This document shows, in pieces, positions 46,582 to 60,720 of a DNA stretch of 64,000 nt. The translations under genes were made by a program, and so were the position numbers. This DNA is from Syngnathus acus (lineage: Eukaryota; Chordata; Actinopteri; Syngnathiformes; Syngnathidae): NCBI RefSeq assembly GCF_901709675.1, contig NC_051091.1, positions 6,420,967 to 6,484,966 of the forward strand. The letters run 5' to 3'. Positions within the stretch are counted from its first letter, which is position 1. Each line of letters starts with the position of its first letter. The notes under the pieces were generated by a model, which was given only the letters and a program-made list of their open reading frames with translations, did no database searches and was not told the DNA's origin.

Positions 46582-49115
46582 TGAGAGACGGCTCTATTTG
46601 CCCCGTCTCAACAAGGTCTGCGCTAAGCATTTATGAGCTAATTATGGTCTGAGCAGGACTGGAGAGCTGGTGATAAGCCCTGTCTTAGGCCCACTCATTA
46701 ATGTTACATGCTCTGCTGGGGTTACACACGCTTACACGCACACAGAGACACACACGCACACAGAGTCAAGTCTGTCCTCCAAAACAACAGCAACAGCACT
46801 ACTCATAATTAGGAAGCCTTCCAGACCGATATCGCTGATTTATGAGACGGGGAATTCTTATTAGCTGAGAAAAACAGACAGAAAAAGAAAGCGCTGCATT
46901 GTGTGACCTTGCTGAAACTCACATGAATGATTAAAAATAATTATCTGACAGATTTCCATCATGGCTGGTAGATTCAACAGTTATCTTGGCTCTTCAGAAA
47001 TCATCCGAACTACTATCAGAGTGTAAATGATGAAAATTTTTTTTCTAAAACTCTAGAAGAGGCTGATATATGGCAGGGAAAAGCAGTGTTTGTAAAAATA
47101 GAGATGTCAGAGAGCAGTACGTAGGCTGCAGTGCCGGAAAGACAACTTGTTTGGAACTAAACCAACCCCTGCAAGACGTGTGAAGCCAAAGTACACACTA
47201 CACAACACCTCCACTGAAACCAACGCACAGTGCAACCGTGTTTGTAGGCCCAAAACTGAGATGCTTCAGCCCAAACGCTGTTGCCGGGTCATGTGAGCAC
47301 AACCAAGACAAAATAACTTTTATATCACTCGGGAATTGTTTCAGTCTTTCTATCAAGCGGTAGTAGTATTAGCCTTTAGCCGAAAGTCGTTTGTCTGAAA
47401 TAAAATGCAAAGTTGGCTACGTTTGCTTTTACACATTCAGCTCCATCAGCAGGTGCCAAGAATCGTTACACGTGATGGAGAAGCAACATTAAGTTCACAG
47501 CGGGTGAAATGCAACATACTTCAAAATAAGACAGGTACTTAAAAAAAATAAACCGTTTGGCTCTTGTGCAAACACACACAAGCAGGACTGTCAGCGATTC
47601 GCTTCGGTGTTTGTCGGAGACTTTTCAGCTGTTTACATATTTACAAAGCTTAGTTTTCCTCGAGCTATGCATAGCCTAACCTCTTCCCAGAAGACTTGAA
47701 GCCGTTCAGCAATCGCTGTGCACACGAGAAGAACTTTCTGTGCTTAATTTATTCACAGTATGAACAATCCTTCAGTTCTGTCCGAACCAACTCACAATTG
47801 TGTATTTATGTATGAATAGAAGGCATGACAAAGCTATGATTACTAAATCATAGCTGGGACTTAAATGAGATCTCACAGAGTCGTGTGATGAAAACAAACT
47901 TCTTGTGTGATGCTTGCCGATGTCAATGGGGAGAAAGAAAATCTGAGCTATCATCTCCCAAGTTTTCCTCAAATATAAGGCTACAAATAATCTTATGCTG
48001 CATGATAATGACAGTAGAACATTATTGTCACGGGCAAGGTTGAATTGAGTGAAATTATAGACAAGGGCAGATTTGACACATCCACGCCAATTATAAGGCC
48101 AATTTGGGACCTAATTAGGAGGTGACGTTTTTAGACATAACCTCCAACAGCCGGCACGGCACGCCTTACACTTGGTGACAGTTACTTAAACAGTTGTGGC
48201 CTTTAATTCCTACCTGGCCATGTGTCCCCACACAAATCTAGTCGTGAATGACACAGCATCCGGTGGAATGGTTTGGCTACACTACACATGGGTAGTCAAA
48301 TCCGGTCATTGGCGTGCACAAGGCCACAATCTCAGAAATCAAGTTTTTGGTTTCAAACAAAGTGGAATCGCATTTGAAATGTGAGAGTTTGTCAATATCA
48401 AGACAAATGACTTCAAAAATCCACATGGCATGTTTTAGATGGTGGAAAGCCACAATTTAAACCTTTTTTTTTGTTTTTCAAGCTGTTGAATGTCAGTGCT
48501 CTCGATCGTCCATGTAAGACACAAGAAACTTCAAATTGTTTGTGATTTCACACAGATGTTGGTGCATCACTAACAATAGTGTTTGGATTTTTCATAAGAG
48601 TTGCGGTTTGGCCTCATCAGCCTTGGCGAAAGACTCGACCGGCCAGATGTCTGCACTTTAAAAGACTGAGTCACAAGTTGCTTGGGAGATTGCTGGCTGG
48701 CAGGTCACTCACAAACAAACAGTAAATAAAAAATGAAAATCGCAAATGTCTTGGTGAGTTTCTCAATCATGTTGACCCCACTAAAAGTTAAGCACTGAGC
48801 TCATGGACGTGCTTTCTGACTGGATGCTCGCAACACAACAGCCCCCATTTGCAGCGAACAATTGTCTTCTATCCAAACTGAAGACGTATTGTTCCAAAGT
48901 GTCAAGCTGACACTCGACTCAGCTGGTGACAGCGGCGAAAAGCACGCGATACCGCGACATGTTTACTGCAGTCGAAAAAAATCTATCGTCTGACATAACT
49001 ATTGCCACATGACTAGTTTGTGTGGCGAACCACATTGTCTCGCCTGTCTCACACACAAGTAGAGATTAAACTCCAAATCACACTTTTCTTTCACCGATGC
49101 AATATGCTTAGGTGA

Positions 49116-49435
49116 CAGGGGTGTTAAACTCATTTTTATCGCGGGCCGCATCATAGTCATTGTTTCCTTCGGAGAGCCATTATGACTGTCGGCGTCTTCT
49201 ATATACAGAATAGGCTACACAACAAACTGATGAATAACTAGTTTTGGAATCAGAGATGAGTGAAAACTGTTCAAATATTTATAAAATAAAGGATGAATGG
49301 TAATAGAAACTGGAGAAAAGACAATTTGTAATTTTAGTATTGACACATGAAGTTGATGCACAATTTGTCTTTGCGGGTTAGATAAAATGATGTGGCGGGC
49401 CGTATCTGGACCCCCGGGCCTTGTGTTTGACACCA
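49116..49435 (+). mobile_element. Non-autonomous hAT-like MITE
   Basis: It starts CAGGGGTGTTAAACTCA and ends with GTGTTTGACACC, imperfect terminal inverted repeats of the widespread teleost element beginning CAGGGGTGTCAAACTC. Internal landmarks are CGCGGGCCGCATCATAGTCA, TTCGGAGAGCCATTATGACT and GATGTGGCGGGCCGTATCTG. It has no transposase frame. Recognised from memory; divergence suggests an old insertion. Confidence 0.8.
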
Positions 49436-52400
49436 ATAGCTCAGGAGATTTTATGCTAATGTTTACAGGCCATGCTCCTCACAAGCTCCTTGAACATCAA
49501 ATGCATTCTAAACAAACAAGAAACGGAGATACAAACAAGTCTAATTTCTTTGTTGTCATCATCGAAAATGTTGAAGCTAGCCAACAAAGTCAGCTTCCAT
49601 ACTGACATTTTCTACAAGTCAACCTGACAATAATGGCAGACAGAGATGAAAACAATAAAACTTGGTGGTTGAGAAGCCACCCTCACTCTGCCTGAATAAC
49701 CAAACCCCATAAGGATAACCAAATGAGACCCATAAAAAAAAAAGGGACAGAAACCCACAAAACAAAATTACCACCCCTTCTTTTCACTTCATAATTACCC
49801 ACAATCAGGACTCTAATGAGTTGTGTGGGAAATGCAACTTCCGCCACTTACAATGGACCCAAAAATAGTCGCACAGGCGTCAGATTTGCATAAAACAAAG
49901 CCCCCCCCACCCCCAAAAAAAACATTTTCCACAGAGGCGTCTGATCAAACATGATGGAAAACATGGGAGGTGGGGAAGCAAATCAAATGAGCTTTTCCAC
50001 TAATGCTACGGCTCAGCTGCACACTCGTTTCCTGATTAACCCTCACCGGAGAGCTAAGGCCGCTCCACCTCACATGAATCTCCAATCCATCTCCTCGTGC
50101 GTAATGAATGCTCGGGCATTCGGCCGCACTCAGACAAATGAACGCAACGTCAAACGATGGTGAAAGCAGATAGGTGAAAGCAACATCTGGAGCTTTTCTT
50201 TCATCATTGACAAACCGTCGTGGGAGAGAAAAGCTAAATGTAAGCCTGAACATATTTTTGTGAGCGTTATCGAAAACTGAAATGGTTCCGGGGTGATGCT
50301 TTTGAATATGCAGCCCAGGCCACGGCTAATTTCCTCCCAGGCGGAAACGCTCAACCAGACGAGAGGATAGCGAGGCTTGTAGCACTTTGTCAAGACACCT
50401 GCGCTCTAAATAGCTTTTTAAAAAGTCAAGGTTGTTTGGCAAAGTGCCACTTTTACAAAATTCCAATATGTTTTTTTTTAATCTCTGTACTTCGGCTGGG
50501 AAAGGAAATGGACAGGATAAATTGCGGTTGGCAAAGAAGGAGAAGGAGACTCTTGTCTGTCTTATCTGACAAAATATTTGACATAAGAATCTGGTAGCAA
50601 AAAGCATGACCTTCACAGATTATTTCTCTTCCGCATTTTCCTCATTTTGCCAATCTCTCAAGGATTGCTGCAATCCAGCATGGTCTATTTTTCCCTCTCT
50701 GACCTTTTTGCTTTCTCCCGATTCAATGGCTTCAATCCTCTTATTCCCAGACCACTCCATATCTGTCTTCCTGCCTCTCCATCTTCTCTCCTCACACTCC
50801 TCACTAATCACTCCCATCGCTCTCTTGTGAAGAGGGGGGGAAGTAAGCTCTCATGTTTGACGGACAGGCCCCGAGTGCAGACGTCTCCCGCGGCCACTTA
50901 TGGCCAAGATAGGCAACATCTGAGTGGCAACCTACTTTTACGAGAGGCACTTTTCGCTGCGGGTAGTCTCTGGAGCTCTATCTTGGTGTTACATAGAATG
51001 CAGATGTGTGAGGACCTCAACACCAAGTCCCACTTTACAAATGTATTTGCTATATCGTTCATTATTTTCCTTAAAAACATATTCAAGATAATAAATAAAA
51101 AACAAGTTTTGAGGTTTAGATGACATGGACAAGACATACTTCAGTCCAGTCTGGCCTTTTTTAGTGATGAAACATCTTTTGGATTCAGATCAATAGTAAT
51201 CAATGCAGGTCAAAGTTTATATCCAACTGTGATCCAGCTTTTTTTGGCGTTGCCGGTCGACTGCAGGCAGGATCTTTGGCAGCGGGAATTAGTACGTTGG
51301 GTGAGTGGATGAGAAGGCCACTCACCAAATCAATTGCCACACTCACAGCCTGAGGAGCAACTAAAGATCCACTTGCATTCATCATCAATCCCTCCCTCGG
51401 CTTTTTTCTCCCCCTCTCGGCCTGACATCAAACACTTTCGACTTGAGGGGGAGCTCAGCAGAATTTAGTCTCTTTTCCCTGGAGGGATATGCAAGAGTGG
51501 GAGGTTTGTCCCGAGGCCTGTGAGGAAGTACTAATCGGATGACATGGCAGTTTTTCCCAACAACTGTCGACAAAACCTTTTGTCGAGTAATTCGACTTGT
51601 GATTTGATTTTCCAGCGCTCGTAAAAGCACTCTTTGGATCCAAGTAACACATTGAGGCTGTGTAAATCAGTCAGTGCAGAGGCCATTCATTGCAGCCGCC
51701 GTGGGTGAGCTTGCAGGCAGCCCAGGTGGGAGGCACCGGCGCAGGCACAGGAACAAGATGGACATGCTGTGGACTAAACCCACCACCCGGCCCGGCCCGT
51801 TCCTCAATCATCTTTTACCAGCTTCTCACACAAGGGTGCCATCAACAAAGCTGGCAACATGTCTGTGTGGAATGCACTATAGCAATTTAAAGACATGCCG
51901 TCAACAAAGACTGCTGAGCCAGCGCTGGATCTCGCACATGTAAACTGCTCCTAAACTTAGTACATCTGACATGACTCACCTATAGTTGCTTTCACATTGA
52001 GATAAAAGTTGACATATGCAAGCATGGGTTGATCCACGCGGCAGCTAGTTATGATTGCAACATGCCAACCTAAATAATAGTTTGGATGGCGCCTAATATA
52101 ATGAGGTTCAAAATAACAAAATCATAAAAAAATGTGTGCTGTCAGTCTCCTTTCACTCTTATCCTTAGTTGGAAGACGTTTATGCATATTTCTCCTTCAT
52201 TCCGTTTTTCATCCCTGAAACAACTCACACCAAAATATTTCCATTTGCAGCCAACCAAAGCAGCAGAGAGCTAACCAATGCACACGCTTACCAAGTTGTC
52301 ACTTCTCTGTAATTTACTGAGAAAATAAAGAATATCCGAGACACCGTTTGTTGTCAGAATTTAAAAAAATGAAACATTCCTTAAGAGCATATTTTCAAGA

Positions 52401-55400
52401 CATATGGACATAGTCCTAATGAAAAGCAATCAATCACCAAAGCAATTATCTATCCAAGGTGAAGGTGCCAAAATGCTGCTTTTATACCTCCCAGGGGATA
52501 AATCTTGGCTCCCAGCCAACGACAACTCCTCACCAATCATGATCTTCGGCAGCCAGCGAGCACAAATCAGCAGTGAAACGAAAAGGATGAAAATGTTCAA
52601 AAAAAGTTACTCACCACTTCTCGCTTCCCCCCCTGACTGTGCGAGGAATGAGGAGGACAAGAGAGGGCAGAGAGCGCAGCAGCGCTGCGGCAGCCTCAAG
52701 CAAACACTTTCAACGGCTTTCCCTAATTGAAAAAGTCTGTTTCCATGTCTCCAAACAGTGAGAATAAGAGAGCAGAGGGAAAAGAAACCATTGCCATGAG
52801 CTGAGGTGAAGAGGAGAGGAGCAAACCCGCAGCGGAGAGCAAGAGCACGTCAGGATCCAAAAGACGTGACAAGAGTTTTGTAACAGATGAATGCGACCAC
52901 CAAGTTGGTTGCCGAGAGGGCAAACAGCCCACAACGTGGACCCCTCCCACAGCCGGCCGAGTGGAGTCAGCACTTTTGCAGTCAAGCCCGTTGGCCTTTC
53001 ATGCATTGAGCCCATTAAAAAAAGAGTCTTGGCTAGTTTCTCTGCATGCAGAGTATGCAAAACGTTATTTACAGTCAGCAAGATTTCCACAAATCTTAAT
53101 ACTTGTTTTAGTGCAAACACAAAGTGTGACAAAGGCAAGCTTAAATTTGCTTTATTTTGCTGGACTAGCTGTGTTACAGAAATGGCATCTGTCATGTAAA
53201 TAATTGTAATTTTTTATTTCAATTTAATTTATGTAATTTTTGTATTTATTATTTTAATTTCAATTGTCAGGTGTAAGCAAACATCAGCTACAAAAATATT
53301 AAAACCTACATCTTGAGGCAATACTAACATGTTAGCTGTAAACTTTGGTTTTCCCAAAACGCAAGTGTATGACTAACACGGTTCTGACTTGATCCATAAT
53401 CACAGTGTGCATGTGTGTGTGTGTATAACAGCAACAGATCTCCAACGTTGCGGACAAGACAACAGAAAAAGCGGTTGCGGTTGCAGAGGGAGCTTTAACC
53501 ATAATTACCTAATGTGATCTTTTTTCAAATTTAGAAGAACCACATGAATGCCTATAGTTTTTGACATGCAGTGACATGACTCATGCAGTGTTGTGTGTTT
53601 TCCGCACTGCAACTCAGAATTTTATCTCGAAGCCATTGTTGCTCGAGTCAAAGTATGTAACTGTTGAAGTAAAACTGAGCTGACGGAAAATCAAGGACGC
53701 TACTCGCCCAGTATTCCCTGCATAGCAGTCAATCAGTCTTTTTTTTTTTTCTCTAGCCTTCCGAGCCGCAGGGTCAGCGGTCGATGGAAACATCTGCTAG
53801 AGCGCTCCAAAAAACTCAAGCAGATAACTTAAATCAGTTACATTCGACCTTGTGACGAGTCTCCGGCTGTTGAATCTGAGAAGAGGAAAAAAAAATGCGG
53901 TCCAAAATAGCCGACTCCACTTAGAGCTGAGGAGTGGAGCGAGAGATAAAGTACCGCACGTTAGGTACAAGGTTGAGTTTTCTGGCGCCGTTCACGAGAG
54001 TGGTGTGGGCCGATTGCGATCACATCCTCTGTGGGCTTTTCACCGTGAGACCACCACATTCACGAGCATTTGGCAGTCTTGAAAGATTTGCAGAGGCCAA
54101 GAGGGACTGCAACCCATTTAGGAAGACTCGAGCCAAGCCTGACCACTGAGGCACGTATCTTAAATGCAATCTCAGTTTTTAATAATAACTTCTTTCAATT
54201 TACAGTCTGACTTAAAATAAAATCATCCAGCTATACCGGGGACAATCGGACCCAATGGTCGAGCAGAAAATATAACAAATGGGTATCGCTTTTCTAGCGA
54301 CCATTTTAATGTTCTCATAAATGAGACCATTTGTCAGTGTTGAAAAGCAGACACGTGTGAAGAGGACCTTAGGTGCATCCACGGGAGAACCAAAATTGCC
54401 CACTTGTTCCTTCAGCCACATGCAGAGAGAATGTATTTGACATCGTGTTGCAGTAAGAAAAGCGATGTTATCAATCAAGCTTACAGGCTGAGAGGAGCTA
54501 AGGGGAACAAAGCCGCATAAACACAAGCAAGCTATTTGAAAAAGGATGTCCTTAAGTCGTGAATTGTTTCGATTGGAATTTGCTTCCCAACCTGAGTTGT
54601 CTGTACAGCTCGTTCACTCCTCATCTCACAGTTTTGGATGGTTAGTTGGCTCTGCTTATCAATCCTGGCTGCCTTTCCCTCTCGCTGCCTGTGCAAAGTG
54701 TGATGAGAGGCCGACTACCACGAGTTAAGCTTCAGCCAAGAATGATACAGACAAAGAAAACCAGAAGCAAAGACAGGCAGGTTGAAATGCAGTGGAGGGG
54801 GCTCGGATGAGATGAAGCGGTTTGTAACCGCTAATCTTCTCTTTTGCCTGGCAGTGATTCTTTCCTCAAAAAGATTTTTTTAGGCAAAGCATTCCTCTGC
54901 GAATGACAAAATTGCGGCATCTCAATCCAGCTCACCGACGTTCTGCCATCGGAACTTATTAGCATAATTTTTGCAGCTGTTTCGGATCGCTTTGTGTTTC
55001 AAGCAGGCAGACGGAGAGGAATTGAAATGTGGGGAAAACCAAAAGGAAACGGAGAAGTCTTAAAAAGAAGACAACCAGAGAGAGAGAATATTTGAGTCCA
55101 AATGTCAGACCAAGCATGCAAACATATCACTGACAATAAAAACATCTGTAAAATTTAAATATTTCAAGACCATTCCAGAAAAATGGTGTAAAATCTAAAA
55201 TTGCTCTACCTTTATGTCCCACTGTCTGGATTTGCAGACAGTCATCTGCAGCTGCTTTTCACGTGGGGGCATTAAACACATCCCCAAAAGAGACAGAGGA
55301 AGGCTATCTTGCGTTCGGACACATAGTACATGCACATCTTGACCTGAGTGGGCCCTGCCTTGTTTAGATTATCTATGTGTGGGGTCACAGTGTGTGTGTG

Positions 55401-56340
55401 TGTGTGAGTGTGTTAGTCATGCACACGTATTCACCACATTCTAAAACAGAGCGTCCGAGTGATGTAAGCATCCCTTCGTCTGACTGTTATTCATTAACTC
55501 ACCACACAGTCCTAAACAATTTTTTTTGTTTTTTGTACAAACTTTAAAGGATTGCATGTCTGCCATCTGTGTAGTGTGCTCACCTGTGTCTGGGTGCTTA
55601 TGGTTCCCTAAAATTATGTCTGACTGACCAAAGCCACACGGTTGAAGCCAAAACAGGAGAAATTTCAAACGAGTCCTTTCTCCTTACTTAGATCTCGGAT
55701 GAATCAGGGAAATGATGGAAGCCTTTGTGAGTAAACAGTTCCAAGTGCAGAATTCCAAATAAAGCGTTCACACAACACATGCTTGACTCTCACGTCTCAG
55801 TCAATAACCATCTCCTCACGCTGTAGTTTATCATGCATCCAAACAATCGCTATCATAAATGAAGAACAAAGTGGAGGAGAAAAACATAAATGAAAAATCA
55901 GGACAATGTATAATGGAGGCCCTCTCTTAGTAAAATATAACATTGGTGGAGTGTTTCCAAACAGGCGCGTGGCCCCCTGATTTGAGAACAGCTGAGACTG
56001 AGACACACAAATATACACACACGCACGCGCGTTCTTCAACAATCTGCTCTGCATGCTACACTGGCACAATCAATCAGAAGCTATTGCATCTATTGACAGT
56101 TCCCAGAAGAGCCTCCGTCTGTTTGATGAGGTTTTGTCCTATGCTCTCTCCACAAGCCCCTCCTTTTTGGTTTTGGTTTGTTTGCTTTTTATTCCATCTT
56201 TGCTGGCCATTGGGAGAACATCGTTTTTCTTTTCTTTCCATGCTTTTATCCTGGGCTAGTCTATGTCATTACCATCCTCTCTGACAAGCCGTGTCCCTTT
56301 TTAAACCGTTGCTAACTTGTGAATCAGGAATACTGAAAGT
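49436..56340. other. Non-coding region upstream of prickle2, second part
   Basis: No gene was recognised. It contains A/T-rich stretches (about 53195-53300), short GT repeats near 53407-53424 and 55389-55408, and T runs (about 53737-53750). Longer open frames such as 49945-50253, 50647-51123 and 52710-53195 show no domain or splice structure that would support them. Confidence 0.5.
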
Positions 56341-56732
<392 letters not shown>

Positions 56733-59700
56733 TCGCACGTGCACAAATCCATTTCGAGCAATCCTTTGATTCAAACGCAATCAGACAACACAAAGTGATT
56801 CGTTCCTTTGAGGGTGCAGGTGAGTTAAGATTGGGGACACGAGGACTCATGAATATTTCATCTAGATTCTGGAATGATACACTTTCTGCTCCATGAATAA
56901 TGGAGGTGGTGTTTAGGGATGAACACTGGGGGCAGGGAGGACTCAGGCTGTGGAAAGGAAATGAAAAATCAGATGGCACCAAAACATACACAGTCAATCT
57001 GCACACATACGATCAGCGGCCACACTAAAAGTTGATTTTAGAGATGTTTTTTTTTCTTTAATTGAAAAAAAAAATAGATCGCCTATTTGGAACCAATTGC
57101 TTTGATTATATTCCACAGCAATTGCCACGTGTGCTTAAAAGATGAGTCAACTGTCATGTGCGAGTCCAATCAATGGAAAAGTGATTCAAGTCACACTAAT
57201 TCTTACTGCATGAGAACATTTGATGCAGCAATAAAATATGATTGCTACTAACACCAACTTGTGGGTGGATACTTCAATATGAAAACCGCAGTTATTTATG
57301 CTGAACTCAAAACAGTTTGTGAGTTCTTTGTAACCAAGTCATCAAAATCAACAGACAACTAAAATGGGGGAGTCAACTTAATGAAAGGATGAAATGGTGT
57401 GAACAAATTTTTAGAAACTCTATTATTCCAGACTCAACTTGTCTTATTAGTGATGTTTGAGTGAGCTTTGGACTTAATTTGAAACATTACCATACAAAAC
57501 ACTGTTAAAGAGGGTCCGTTGCTTCAGGGTGGAAATCATTTTCTTAGGTGTCAAATTCAGGGGGGCGGGGGTGAAAATGTCATCAGGACCTTTTAAGTGG
57601 GCTATAAGAGCAAGAAGAGTCAAGTTGGTCTGTCGGTCCGATAGAAACAAGCCAATAAGAATTTTAACAAGGTTGATTCTGGCTTTACACTTTCCATCCA
57701 TTGCTCAAAGTGTATTTTTTTTTCACATTTAATTGGCACATAAAGATCTTTTTTATTTTTGCTACCCAGCCTTTCAAAAACCCCAAATGCACAAAGAAAA
57801 CAAAGCAAATGTCTTTCCGTGTATCACAAGGGATGTCCACAATCCAATTCCAGGGAAGCAGATGTCATATATCAGCCTCTCTCCGAGGAAGCCCCACTAC
57901 GAGGCAGGATGGGAGGGAGAAGGGAGGAACAAAGGAGTCATCAGGGACCTTTAGAAAGGCAGCTCAAAGTCACACTCCATGAAATTTTATATTAGCAAAC
58001 ACTCAATCAAAAATAAAAATCATTATTACCTGCATTGTCTAAAAACCAACACTTGACCCCCCCAACCTCGCCTTATCTCCTCCTGATGTCTCATCATGCT
58101 CTCAGAAAAAAAAAATCCACTTGTGGTGAATAGACTCATGTTTCCACTGAGAGCCAACACCACCAGCTTCTTGCTTTCAGTCTAAAATGTCTCGTAAAGC
58201 CCGTCAGAGAGGCTCATTATGATTTGTTGGTGCTGAGCGCCAGTCATTCCTCACAACGGAAGCTAAACGGACTGCATTTAGAATGTCATTTCTCTGGTCT
58301 TCAAACCATTTAAAGTGCTTCAGAACACTTCAACATGCACATTTACGGAGTAACGCCAATGGTAGGGACAGATTTAAGGGAGCATGGATGACAGAAGAAG
58401 TACTTTTGTGTCAAGAAAAAAGCACTTTAACAAAAGCTCAACGTACTTTGCTGGAAGTCTTGCAAAACTGCAACGACAGCAAACGACCACACACCTTCAA
58501 AAAATACTAAGAGTAGAGAAAATGGTTGTCAGCAAACTATTACTAGTAAAAGAATGACAAACAGAAAAGAGAAAAGTACAGAGCACGTCTGTCAAATTAT
58601 GACAGTGATTATAATCGTCTCCATTGTTTCTCCCCCACCCGCCCCCGATTTCAGCCCCCCGTTGTTTCCTTCCATCCATTCTTTTATCCTCCCCTCTGTC
58701 GCTCTCTTCATCCTCCCCTGCCTGTCTGTCTGTCTGTGCCGGTGTCTTTTCTGCGTCCAGGCTTACTCTTCATGGTTCAAGGCTTCTGGCTTCCTTAGTG
58801 AGTCCCTTGTGGCGCCATGAAGCAAGATAGGGAGTGGAGGTATAACAACAAAAAAAAATCTCATTAAAAAGGATCATTGGCTTTCAACTATACCGAATTC
58901 ATCATAGCCAAGCTTTGGCACAGAAATGGGAAAAATGGACATACAATGAAATGCTCACTCAGAATACTGTTATGGTTGGTAGCTGACAATTTAGACAAAA
59001 AAATAGATCTAAAGTTATTTTGAAAGCAGTTCTAAATACTTGATTTTAATATGGTGGAAAAACTTTCACTCTGTTTATTCTCCGCCTTTTCTAACTCGTT
59101 CACCCCAACTCAGTCTCAGTTGTTATAATTATTCACATTGCAGGAAACAAGCCTTTGATCATCCAACTTTTTGCAGTCAGACTATAATAAGTTTAGATTC
59201 GTATCCTTTTTTTTTTGCCATCTTGCATGTTGTTATTGTAGAAGAAAGTGCATCTTCAAAAGTCTTCCACCAGAGCCTCGCTGCCCTAAATTGTAAAGTA
59301 AAACCATCCACCCGACTTGAATTGCTAATTTCTACCTGGCAGAGGTTGCCCTCATTCCAAAATCTTTATCCTTTTGCATTAAAAACTCATTAGCAGAAAT
59401 TCAAAATACTTCAAAGTGTTGCCGCACAAAAAAAAAGCAATCGTTCCTTCAGGTGCTACGATGGGTCAACATTTTTATACCCGAAAGCTCAGCAGCCACC
59501 TGGAAAGCCGACAAATATTCTCACGCATCGACACTCGACATGGATTTCCCTCCCGCCTTCTCCATTCTTATGGAACTGGATGGAAACAGCCCTCCAGGGT
59601 TTACTCCTCTAAAAACATCTACCTCTGCATCTTCTCAAAGTCCAAAAGTGATGAAGTTTACTCTCTTCCCTTGCGTCTCCCAGTCAGGAGTCATTTCCTC

Positions 59701-60566
59701 AATATCAAAGTCGGAGCGCTAAGCACTGTTCAGGTTGGACCGAGCATCAAACTTCTCAGGTGGTTTCATCCGAAATGATGCTCTAATAAAGCGAACCCAG
59801 TGTGTGGCTTTGGCAAGGAGAGCGCAAACGTCTCCGCAGACGTTGACATGTTTCCCCACTTAAAACCTTTTTCCTACTGTAACCAGGAAACCATAAAGCG
59901 CTCTGAGTTCCAAACAGGCCTGACAGCAGATGAATCCTTTGCGACTCATTACATCCAATCGTGCAGATAAATGCTAGTTGACGAAGACAGCCAAGCAGGA
60001 CCTTGCGTTTAAAACGACACTCCATCAAGCGGAGCCAGAGAGCAGTTTTTATTGGAAGGCTTGACAAACAAGAGATGGAAGAACGACTTGGCGAGTTGAC
60101 GGTGTGAGTTGAGCGAGAAATGAAACATAATGAATGTGTCCCTGGCTGTGTGTGTGTGTGGGGGGGGACTTGAAGCATATGGAGAATACATCAGATAAGG
60201 CACAAATCACTGAGGAGTGTTGAGATGGACTGGCCTTGGATGCTTTTCCTGCTTTGGGTGGAGTTCAAGTGGAAGGCACTATTACATACATTTTGCACAC
60301 AAGATCTGTCTTCAACTTGTGAGGTAAATATATATTCATAAAAGCCACACTGAATTCATCAACAGTCAATCTCTAAACGCCCACTAATCACTCACAATAA
60401 CGCATTTGAAGGCAAAACTAACTATTCATCCAAGCAAAGCTTAAAAACAACCCAGTGAATGTATTTCCCAACAAAATGAAGTCAAATGAGTCCCTCATGC
60501 GGCAGAACGATGATTGAGGACAGTTTAGAAACATGCTGGAGTGACTGAATAGCATCGTTAAAAAAA
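56733..60566. other. Non-coding region upstream of prickle2, third part
   Basis: No coding exon, RNA gene or clear mobile element was seen. Pyrimidine-rich tracts (about 58630-58740) and poly-A/T runs are the only notable features. Confidence 0.5.
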
Positions 60567-60720
60567 GGCAGCACCATCGATTAGTGGTTGGCACATCTGG
60601 CTCACAGTCCAAATGTCGGTTAGAATCTCAGCCCAGGTTTTCCCGTCTAGATGTTGCACACGTGGGAGTTTTACCCCCCCTGCATTCCCAAAACATGCAT
60701 GTTAAGCCAGCTGCACACAG
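60567..60720 (+). mobile_element. SINE head fragment with tRNA-like promoter boxes
   Basis: It begins GGCAGCACCATCGATTAGTG, followed by GTTGGCACATCTGGCTCACA and GGTTAGAATCTC, which resemble A-box and B-box elements. It continues to a CCCAAAACATGCATGTTAAG block as in the common teleost SINE. It stops before the GTGCCCTGCGATTGGC tail and so is truncated at the 3' end, complementing the 5'-truncated copy at 37748. Confidence 0.7.

Larger units (their letters stand above)
38014..49115. other. Non-coding region upstream of prickle2, first part
   Basis: No protein-coding or RNA gene was recognised in 11 kb. It holds (TA)n at about 39073-39095, AAAT repeats at about 44394-44470, short GT repeats near 45338-45370 and 46559-46581, an X-box-like motif at 41160, and a C/G-rich patch at about 45710-45760. 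Reading frames of 60-115 codons occur on both strands but look random. Some segments (for example about 46600-46720) are rich in homeodomain-type ATTA motifs. Confidence 0.5.

Noticed and set aside
48139-48180. Minus-strand stretch reading CKACRAGCWR before a GT, considered as the missing prickle2 long-isoform exon
   Set aside because: It lacks the CPGF-x-H block and an upstream acceptor or start; the match is probably chance.
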